A DNA stretch of 64,000 nucleotides from BPGX01 sp035405785. Lineage in GTDB: Bacteria > Bacteroidota > Bacteroidia > B-17B0 > Aurantibacillaceae. How positions within the stretch are numbered: the stretch's first letter is position 1; each line of letters starts with the position of its first letter. Where the stretch lies: positions 1-64,000 of the forward strand of contig DAONJS010000012.1 of the NCBI GenBank assembly GCA_035405785.1, given 5' to 3'. The notes under the pieces were generated by a model that was not told the DNA's origin, made no database searches, and saw nothing but the letters and a program-made list of their open reading frames with translations. Both the position numbers and the translations under genes were made by a program. Of the stretch, positions 54,506 to 61,430 are shown piece by piece.

Positions 54506-55510
54506 TTATTGTTTAATCATCAAATGTCTTTCAATATTATTATCTCCAACAATCTCCACAATATAATTTCCATTTGGCAAATTACTGATTTCAAATCTCT
54601 TTGGATTTTGTGATAAAATTACTTTTTCAAAACTTTCAACTACTTGTCCTAATGTATTTGTAATACGAACTGTATATTCTCCATTTACAGAACTTGTGAT
54701 GAAAAATTGTTCATTTGCAGGATTTGGAAACACTTTGCTTTGAATATTTGAAATACTTTGAACACCTGCAGTCCCTGATGTTGTGAAATTATCAATACTA
54801 AAAAATGCAGGCGTGTTCATACCAAACGGACCAGTATCTGATGATGATAAAAAGAACTGAATACTATCTACTTGTCCTAATGAACTGCAATTAACCCATT
54901 GCCAATTCCAAACAATGTAATCTAAACTATTGTTTGAAAAACGATAATCTGCTAAATAAAATTCTACACTATCATTTTTCATCACACCATTCTTAAATCC
55001 TCTTACCACTACTTTGAACCAATCTGGATATGAACCTTGTGGGCATCCACAATGTGTGCCTGTTGTGTCGCCAAATGCTCTTGAAAACATATTTCCGTAT
55101 TTAATCACCTTTGCTGCATAAGTTGTGTTTGTAATATAAAATCCATCAACAATTTCATAAGGCGATTTCAAAACAATTGTTGCATAATTTTGAACTGTTA
55201 CATAATTTGATGAGTTGCTATACCCTTTGTAAGCAATGCATCCATAAAGATTTGAATAATTTCCGTTGGTAGAATCATTCACATTTGTATAAGCAGAGCC
55301 GCCACTCCAATAACTCCAGTTGTTATCCCAATCGTATCTGAAAATGGCATTAGTTGTTTGCCAATCTGCACCTGTGGTGTCATTGTAATACGAATTTGCT
55401 GGTAATGAAAATCCTTCAAAGGTTTCAGTGTGAGTTTGTCCCATTACGGGCATTTCATTGAATGCCGCCATTGCACTAATAAGTGCTGCTGTGATTACTT
55501 GTTTTTTCAT
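54506..55510 (-). CDS. DUF4465-like T9SS-sorted surface protein of the B12 operon
   Basis: A 334-residue protein with a signal peptide (cleavage near PVMGQ). The DUF4465 fold is recognised from TETFEGFSLPANSYYN, FRYDWDNNWSYWSGGSAYTN, GYSNSSNYVTVQNYATIVL, DWFKVVVRGFKNGVMKNDSV and FGMNTPAFFSIDNF. A type A T9SS tail (VFPNPANEQFFITSS ... GNYIVEIV) follows. DUF4465 proteins occur with BtuB/BtuG in Bacteroides B12 loci, where related surface proteins (such as BtuH) bind B12; there they are lipoproteins, whereas here the protein is T9SS-sorted. A 243-bp gap with inserted repeats separates it from the receptor gene. Confidence 0.85.
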   Translation of the reverse strand: MKKQVITAALISAMAAFNEMPVMGQTHTETFEGFSLPANSYYNDTTGADWQTTNAIFRYDWDNNWSYWSGGSAYTNVNDSTNGNYSNLYGCIAYKGYSNSSNYVTVQNYATIVLKSPYEIVDGFYITNTTYAAKVIKYGNMFSRAFGDTTGTHCGCPQGSYPDWFKVVVRGFKNGVMKNDSVEFYLADYRFSNNSLDYIVWNWQWVNCSSLGQVDSIQFFLSSSDTGPFGMNTPAFFSIDNFTTSGTAGVQSISNIQSKVFPNPANEQFFITSSVNGEYTVRITNTLGQVVESFEKVILSQNPKRFEISNLPNGNYIVEIVGDNNIERHLMIKQ

Positions 55511-55546
55511 ATTTGTATGGTTTTTAGATTAATTTCAATTTTTTTG

Positions 55547-55573
55547 TAGGGGCGAATTGCCATACGCCCTTAC
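55547..55573. repeat. Short GGGGCGAATTGCCATACGCC hairpin repeat
   Basis: GTAGGGGCGAATTGCCATAC then GCCCTTAC; a second copy (GTAGGGGTGTATCGCCATAC, GCC) is at about 60967-60991. A palindromic repeat of unknown function. Confidence 0.5.
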
Positions 55574-55717
55574 ATTTTTAGTTTTTAGTTATTTTTTTTC
55601 GTCATTGCGAGGACGATAGTCCGAAGCAATCTCATATGAGAATTAGAATATACATTAGAGATTACTTCGCTTCGCTCGTAATGACGATAAACTCAAAACT
55701 AAAAACTCTAAATTGTG
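55573..55717. repeat. TTAGTTTTTAGTT hairpin split by a CATTGCGAG element
   Basis: The left arm TTTTTAGTTTTTAGTTAT (about 55575-55592) and right arm ACTCAAAACTAAAAACTC (about 55692-55709) correspond to the hairpins at 21340 and 30836, but here the loop is occupied by the inverted-repeat element at 55600-55687. This looks like a nested insertion inside the B12 operon. Confidence 0.55.
55600..55687. repeat. CATTGCGAG-type inverted-repeat element (copy 1)
   Basis: CGTCATTGCGAGGACGATAG with TCCGAAGCAATCTC at the left and GAGATTACTTCGCTTCGCTC with GTAATGACGA at the right; 88 bp, no coding potential. It lies between the btuB-like and DUF4465-like genes. Confidence 0.7.
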
Positions 55718-55753
55718 TTTTTTGTGTTTAATAATATTAATAGTCATCTTGTT

Positions 55754-57640
55754 TTAATATTTAATTGAAAATTGTATAAAATAATTCCTTCCGGGCATAG
55801 GGCGTTGTGCCACTATCTGATAAGAAGTATTTGTTAGATTATTAATTCCCGCCATTATTTGAATCTTAAATTTTTTTATTAAAAAACTATAACCTCCACT
55901 TATATTCATCACAAAATATGGCTCTAACCATTGTAAATTATCTGAACTAATAAATCTATATCCTGTATATTGATAACTCATCATCATAAAAAATCTTTTG
56001 TAAAGACTTTGCAAGTAACCATTGATATTGTATCGTGGTGTGTAAATCAATTGCTTTCCAATAGAAGCATCATTTGGTAATAATGATTCTTGAATAGTTG
56101 ATAACACATAAGCAGAATGTAATCCCAATTTAATTTTTGCTTGTTGAAAAGTTTTTTCAATATAATTATCCGTTTCTGTTCCTCTACTCCACACCTTGAA
56201 TATATTTGCAGGCACGGGTTGATTATTTCCTCCTGGAAGCCAGATAATCCAATTGTTTGTAATTTTATTAAATGCTGTTGCTTCACTGTGTAGTGTTAAC
56301 CCAACGGATGAAATTTTGTAGTGAAAAACAATACCTCCTTCATAATGATAACCACTTTCAGGTTTTAATGAATCCTTACCACTACCTTTCCAATACAAAT
56401 CATTTAATGTAGGCAATCTATAAAACAATGATGATTGCAATTTAAATGAAAGCAAAGGATGTAATCTCCACTCTACACCCAAATTTCCTGTAAATGGAAT
56501 GTCCGAACGAATATTCGCCCACTCTTTCCTAACAATGATGTTGTAACGAAATGATGATAATGTTTGCGACCATCCTGCATAAACAGAATTTCTAATTAAA
56601 TTCTTAATACCATCGTAATTATTTGTAATAGCAATATTTCGCACATACAAATGCCCCAGCACTAATTCCGCATTTTTCCCAATCTGTCTGAAAATATTTT
56701 CTTCTGATTGAAAAGTATACACATTACTATTTGAAAAAATTCTTGCAACAGAATCTTTGTAATTTAATACATCATTCAAATAAGATATTTTGATATTTGC
56801 TTTCCAAAATGCTTTTGAAAAATTATATTCTACAATGTTTCTAAAACTCTTGTCTTTTTGTTGTGATGAATATTTATTGAAAAAATAATTATTTGGAATG
56901 TTTCTATTCCCTTCGTTATACCATCCGTAATACCTGATTAAATGGTTATTTTTGAAAGAATATGAAACACCATTCATTATGCCTTGCAAAGAGTAATTTG
57001 CATTTTTAAGAATTAAACTATCCCCTATTTTGTAATTATTTTCAGATTGAATAAAATATGGTTTTAATTGTATTTGCAAATTTTTATGTGATAGAAAAAC
57101 TTTACTTAATATCTGATGTGTTTGAAATTGACCATAACGATAAATAAGTTCAGCAGAATTTTTATTAGAAAATTTATTTTCAAGACGAATAGCACCATTC
57201 ACAGATCCGCTGCCCCACAAAGATGACGATGCTCCATATTCAACGGATATATTTTCAAACAAGCCAACTGTGCTCAACGCCACATCACTTTGTCCAAGCA
57301 TAGGATGATTGATATTCACGCCATTCCACAATAACATTGTTTGTTGAGCGTTTCCGCCTCTGATGCTTGTAGAACTAATTGATCCGGGTGCATAGTTCTT
57401 TACATACACCCCCGATTGATAATTCAAAATATCTGAAAGTGCATTTGCAGAAAATACAACTTTACTCAAACTATCATATTGCTGAATTTTTTTACCCGCA
57501 CTAAATACACTATCTTTTAAATGAAAAGAAGTAGTTACTATATCAACACTTTGTAAATGCAAAGTATCAGATAAATTTTGAGAAAACACAATATCTTTCA
57601 TCAAAAAATAAATTAGAAGTAATATCTGAAAAAATCTCAT
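55754..57640 (-). CDS. BtuB-like TonB-dependent outer-membrane receptor
   Basis: From the start MRFFQILLLIYFLMKDIVFS (a signal peptide) the protein has 628 residues, close to BtuB length. The plug domain contains ALSDILNYQSGVYVKNYAPG, SSTSIRGGNAQQTMLLWNGV and SVEYGASSSLWGSGSVNGAI; the rest is a 22-strand-like barrel ending GRNYFIQFSIKY. TonB-powered B12 uptake is inferred from the cobalamin riboswitch just upstream and the BtuG-like lipoprotein downstream. An in-frame ATG at 57685 adds 15 residues, but it falls inside the stem of the riboswitch expression-platform hairpin and breaks the signal peptide layout, so 57640 is preferred. Confidence 0.9.
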   Translation of the reverse strand: MRFFQILLLIYFLMKDIVFSQNLSDTLHLQSVDIVTTSFHLKDSVFSAGKKIQQYDSLSKVVFSANALSDILNYQSGVYVKNYAPGSISSTSIRGGNAQQTMLLWNGVNINHPMLGQSDVALSTVGLFENISVEYGASSSLWGSGSVNGAIRLENKFSNKNSAELIYRYGQFQTHQILSKVFLSHKNLQIQLKPYFIQSENNYKIGDSLILKNANYSLQGIMNGVSYSFKNNHLIRYYGWYNEGNRNIPNNYFFNKYSSQQKDKSFRNIVEYNFSKAFWKANIKISYLNDVLNYKDSVARIFSNSNVYTFQSEENIFRQIGKNAELVLGHLYVRNIAITNNYDGIKNLIRNSVYAGWSQTLSSFRYNIIVRKEWANIRSDIPFTGNLGVEWRLHPLLSFKLQSSLFYRLPTLNDLYWKGSGKDSLKPESGYHYEGGIVFHYKISSVGLTLHSEATAFNKITNNWIIWLPGGNNQPVPANIFKVWSRGTETDNYIEKTFQQAKIKLGLHSAYVLSTIQESLLPNDASIGKQLIYTPRYNINGYLQSLYKRFFMMMSYQYTGYRFISSDNLQWLEPYFVMNISGGYSFLIKKFKIQIMAGINNLTNTSYQIVAQRPMPGRNYFIQFSIKY

Positions 57641-57680
57641 TAAAGTGTGTAAAGTATAAAGGAAAAAATTCAGTGCATTT

Positions 57681-57706
57681 GTCATCTTTTGATCCCGAAA
57701 GATGAC
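57681..57706 (-). promoter_or_regulatory. Expression-platform hairpin of the cobalamin riboswitch
   Basis: GTCATCTTT and AAAGATGAC form a perfect 9-bp stem with an 8-base loop, directly after the conserved riboswitch core and 40 bases ahead of the preferred btuB-like start. A T-rich run follows about a dozen bases later. It could be a terminator or a sequestering element. Confidence 0.55.
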
Positions 57707-57709
57707 GAG

Positions 57710-57905
57710 TTTAAATGCTCAAACAGGCAGGTCTTCCGACTTGTTCCACTTTGCTTGCCTTCGCATTTGCTTGTTAGCAAACACTGGCTACAAGACATTA
57801 GCAAAGTTGCTGATAAGATTCATCAGCAAAGGAACTTACGGCTGCGGGCACAGTTCAGGATTTTCACCTGATTCCCTTTTAATCTTATTTAAAGAACCAT
57901 TTGAG
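57710..57905 (-). promoter_or_regulatory. Cobalamin (vitamin B12) riboswitch
   Basis: Read on the minus strand the segment contains the conserved blocks of the class: AAAAGGGAATCAGGTGAAAA then TCCTGAACTGTGCCCGCAGC and CGTAAG (the B12 box region), then GCCAGTGTTTG and CGGAAGACCTGCCTGTTTGA. It lies in the leader of the btuB-like gene and should repress the operon when adenosyl- or related cobalamin is abundant. Confidence 0.93.
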
Positions 57906-58041
57906 CGGCACAAATATACAAATTGTTTTTCTATTTGATATTTTTAATTCCCAAACACTAAATCAATTTCAATTAATCTTTCTTCACCTTCACCTTCCAA
58001 ACTTTTCATTACCTTTTCAGCATAATTTTAAAGAATAAACT

Positions 58042-60840
58042 ATGCTCACTTTACCTGTAGAAAAAAAAGTGTTTTTAATTGACGCAATGGCACTTGTGTA
58101 TCGTTCTTATTATGCTTTTATCCGAAATCCACTTATCAATTCAAAAGGATTAAACACTTCCGCTTCTTTTGGTTTTACTAATTCTTTATTGTATGTTTTG
58201 AAAAATGAACAACCATCGCATATTACCATTGCTTTTGATACCCATGCTCCCACGGAAAGACATATTCAATTCAAAGAATACAAAGCACAAAGACAAGAAA
58301 CTCCCGAAGATATTATTAAAAACATTCCTTATATTCAAAAAATCATTGACGGATTGAATATACATTCTGTTTCTTTAGATGGCTATGAAGCAGATGATAT
58401 TATTGGCACAATGGCTCTTCAATTAAGCAAGAAAGGATTTACAGTGTATATAATGTCGGCAGATAAAGATTATGGACAATTATTAAATGACAATATATTT
58501 TTATACAAGCCCGGAAAAAGCGGCGATGATTCAGAAGTTTTAGATACAAAAAAAGTTTGTGAAAAGTGGCAAATTCAACATCCTCATCAGGTAATTGATA
58601 TTTTAGGTTTAATGGGCGATACAGCAGATAACATTCCTGGTGTGCCAGGCATTGGCGAAAAAACCGCATCTCAATTAATACATCAATTTGGTAGCATTGA
58701 AAACATTTATAAACACATTGACGAAGTAAAAGGTAAACTCAAAGAAAAATTATTAGAATACAAAGAACAAGCATTTTTATCAAAACAACTTGCTACTATT
58801 ATCACAAATGTTCCTATTGAATATTCCATTGACGATCTTAAAATTCGTCCTATTAACAAAGAAAAACTTTTGGAAGTATTCAAAGAATTAGAGTTTAAAA
58901 AACTTGCAGTTCAGGTTTTAGAATGGGGAAAAAATATCTCTTCTGATGCTCCTTCTTTATTTGATAATCAAGAAAAACACACCAAGACAAAAGTAAATGA
59001 AGAAGTAAATGTCTCAAATTTTAAAACTATCAATGATGTTACTCATCAGTATTATGTTATTCAAAATCCCGATGATGAACCTTTCAAAAAATTATTAAGT
59101 GAATTACATCGTCATTCAAAATTTGCCTTTGATACAGAAACCACAGAACTTCAACCATTGCTTGCTAAATTAGTAGGAATGTCTTTTGCATTTGAACCAC
59201 ATACTGCATACTACATTCATATTTTCAATAATCCTTATGCAGAAAAAATTCTTCATCAACTTCAAACTTTCTTTCAGGATAAATCTAAAACACTCATTGG
59301 TCAAAATATAAAATACGATTATCATATTCTTAAAAATCATAATCTTGAAATTCATTGTCATTTGTGGGATACAATGGTAGCACATTTTTTAATCAATCCT
59401 GATGAAAACAAACATAACTTAAATTATTTATCAGAAGTTTATCTTCAATATTCACCTATTAAAATTGATACACTTATTGGTAGTAAAAAAGATGGACAAA
59501 TTAGTATGAGTTTATTAGATGCTTCTGAAATCAAGGAATATGCCGCAGAAGATGCAGATATTGCCTTACAATTATCTCATCATTTAGAAAAAGAATTAAA
59601 GAAAACAGATACAGAAAAAGTTTTTAAAGAAATTGAAATGCCGCTTATACCTGTGCTTGTAGAAATGGAAAGAACAGGTGTAAAATTAGATGTAGAATTT
59701 TTGAAAAACTTATCTCATCAAATACAGCAACAATTGCATAAAACCGAAAAAGAAATTTATCATTTAGCAGGAACAACTTTTAATATCGCATCGCCAAAAC
59801 AAGTAGGTGAAATTTTATTTGAACATTTAAAAATTGCAGAAGCACCTAAAAAAACCAAAACAGGACAATACGCTACAAGTGAAGACATTTTAGTCAAATA
59901 TAAACATCATCATAAAATTGTAGAAGAAATTTTAAACTATCGTGAATTAGCCAAATTAAAAACCACTTATGTAGACGCTTTGCCAAAAATGATAAATCCT
60001 AAAACAAACAGATTACACACTACATTTCAACAAACCATTGCCGCAACAGGCAGATTAAGCAGTGATAGCCCAAACCTTCAAAATATACCTATCCGTTCTG
60101 AATTAGGACAACAAGTGAGAAAAGCGTTTATTGCCCCTGATGATGAACATGTTTTATTAAGTGCTGATTATTCACAAATAGAACTACGAATTGTAGCATC
60201 ATTGAGTGGCGATAAAACAATGATTGATGCTTTCAAGCATCATAAAGATATTCACACATCTACTGCCGCAAGAATATATGGCGTAAGCGAAAATGAAGTA
60301 ACCAAAGAAATGCGACACAAAGCAAAGAGTGTAAATTTTGGAATTATTTATGGACAAGGACCTTTTGGATTAGCGGAATCATTGGGTATTTCAAGAACAG
60401 AGGCCAAAAATTTAATACAAAATTATTTTGAAAAATATCCGAGTATCAAAAAACTAATGAATGATTTAATAGAAACCGCAAGAAAAAAAACTTATACAGA
60501 AACATTATTCGGAAGAAAAAGATGGATACCAGATATCAATTCTGCTAATGCTAATGTTCGTGCTAATGCAGAAAGAATAGCCATCAACACACCCATTCAA
60601 GGCACGGCCGCAGATATGATAAAAGTAGCTATGATTAATATCCATCATCAACTTCAAAAACATCATTTGAAAACAAAAATGCTCTTGCAAATTCACGATG
60701 AGTTATTATTTGAAGTGCCTAAAAAAGAATTAGAAGTAGTTAAAGAAATTGTAGAGAAAGAAATGAGTTCAGCATTGCCATTATCTGTTCCAGTTGTTGT
60801 AAACATTGGCACAGGACAAAATTGGTTAGATGCACATTAA
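58042..60840 (+). CDS. polA: DNA polymerase I
   Basis: A 932-residue enzyme with all three domains. The 5' nuclease domain (about 1-290) starts FLIDAMALVYRSYYAF and includes GLMGDTADNIPGVPGIGEKT. The 3'-5' exonuclease domain (about 345-530) keeps its acidic residues (FAFDTETTELQ, IGQNIKYDYH, EYAAEDADIA), so proofreading should be active. The polymerase domain has motif A (LLSADYSQIELRIVA), motif B (RHKAKSVNFGIIYGQGPFG) and motif C (LLQIHDELLFEVP). It acts in repair and Okazaki fragment processing. It is transcribed divergently from the B12 operon. Confidence 0.98.
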   Translation: MLTLPVEKKVFLIDAMALVYRSYYAFIRNPLINSKGLNTSASFGFTNSLLYVLKNEQPSHITIAFDTHAPTERHIQFKEYKAQRQETPEDIIKNIPYIQKIIDGLNIHSVSLDGYEADDIIGTMALQLSKKGFTVYIMSADKDYGQLLNDNIFLYKPGKSGDDSEVLDTKKVCEKWQIQHPHQVIDILGLMGDTADNIPGVPGIGEKTASQLIHQFGSIENIYKHIDEVKGKLKEKLLEYKEQAFLSKQLATIITNVPIEYSIDDLKIRPINKEKLLEVFKELEFKKLAVQVLEWGKNISSDAPSLFDNQEKHTKTKVNEEVNVSNFKTINDVTHQYYVIQNPDDEPFKKLLSELHRHSKFAFDTETTELQPLLAKLVGMSFAFEPHTAYYIHIFNNPYAEKILHQLQTFFQDKSKTLIGQNIKYDYHILKNHNLEIHCHLWDTMVAHFLINPDENKHNLNYLSEVYLQYSPIKIDTLIGSKKDGQISMSLLDASEIKEYAAEDADIALQLSHHLEKELKKTDTEKVFKEIEMPLIPVLVEMERTGVKLDVEFLKNLSHQIQQQLHKTEKEIYHLAGTTFNIASPKQVGEILFEHLKIAEAPKKTKTGQYATSEDILVKYKHHHKIVEEILNYRELAKLKTTYVDALPKMINPKTNRLHTTFQQTIAATGRLSSDSPNLQNIPIRSELGQQVRKAFIAPDDEHVLLSADYSQIELRIVASLSGDKTMIDAFKHHKDIHTSTAARIYGVSENEVTKEMRHKAKSVNFGIIYGQGPFGLAESLGISRTEAKNLIQNYFEKYPSIKKLMNDLIETARKKTYTETLFGRKRWIPDINSANANVRANAERIAINTPIQGTAADMIKVAMINIHHQLQKHHLKTKMLLQIHDELLFEVPKKELEVVKEIVEKEMSSALPLSVPVVVNIGTGQNWLDAH

Positions 60841-61000
60841 AAGTGAAAAGTGAAAAATTTATACAAAACAATCCCGAAGGGATGACAAGATTATAGTGAA
60901 AAGTGAAGAGTGAATAGAAACGACATTTATGTCGTTTGTGAAAAAGTGAATAATGTTTAGTTTTGAGTAGGGGTGTATCGCCATACGCCTTATTATTTCA

Positions 61001-61129
61001 TCATTACGAGCGTAGCGTAGTAATCTCAAGAGTATATTCTTTATCTTTTATGAGATTACTTCGGACTATCGTCCTCGTACTGACGCTAAAGGTCAGCATC
61101 CCGTACATTTATCGTCGGGACAATGACGA
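61001..61129. repeat. CATTGCGAG-type inverted-repeat element with internal insertion (copy 3)
   Basis: TCATTACGAGCGTAGCGTAG with TAATCTC faces GAGATTACTTCGGACTATCG and TCCTCGTA; the right arm is then interrupted by about 40 bp holding hairpins TGACGCTAAAGGTCAGCA and TCCCG/CGGGA before the terminal CAATGACGA. Confidence 0.65.
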
Positions 61130-61170
61130 AAGTTTTATATTGAAAAAATTTATTGATAAAAAAAATTTTT

Positions 61171-61422
61171 TATACCAAAGATATTTTAATTTCAGAAAAA
61201 ATTCCGCTTTAATGCTTTTAGACAGTAAAGCCATTGGAAGCTTGCGTTGGGGTCTCCCATTCCGAGCGAAGCGAAGGAATGGGGGCAAGTTCCAATGGCG
61301 GTCTGCCGAAGGCAGATTGCCTTCTAAAAGCAGATTTTTTGCTTACTTTTTTCTAAAAAAAGTAAGAGAAAAATATTTATTATTAATCAACTATTTTCGG
61401 AAATTAGAGTTGTTTTGGTATA
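61171..61422 (+). repeat. MITE-like element with complete termini (copy C)
   Basis: About 252 bp. The left end TATACCAAAG ... TAATTTCAGAAAA and right end TTTTCGGAAATTAGA ... GTTTTGGTATA are inverted repeats of about 28 bp. Inside are a 70-bp hairpin (61230-61299: GCCATTGGAAGCTTGC / GCAAGTTCCAATGGC with inner CCCATTCC/GGAATGGG), a TCTGCC-GAA-GGCAGA hairpin (61302-61316) and a 25-bp palindrome CTTACTTTTTTC/AAAAAAGTAAG (61342-61366). Flanking TA on both sides could be a target duplication. No transposase. Confidence 0.65.
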
Positions 61423-61430
61423 ATAAAAAA

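Larger units (their letters stand above)
60841..61430. other. Gene-free 590 bp of nested repeats between convergent genes
   Basis: In order: AAGTGAAAAGTGAAAAA direct repeats, a CGACATTTATGTCG palindrome (about 60921-60934), one arm of the TTTAGTTTTGAGTAG type, the GTAGGGGTGTATCG repeat, a CATTGCGAG-type element (61001-61129) and a complete MITE-like element (61171-61422). Open frames crossing it show no protein-like composition. Confidence 0.7.

Noticed and set aside
57689..57938. Plus-strand open frames over the btuB leader
   Set aside because: They are on the antisense of a strongly recognised cobalamin riboswitch.
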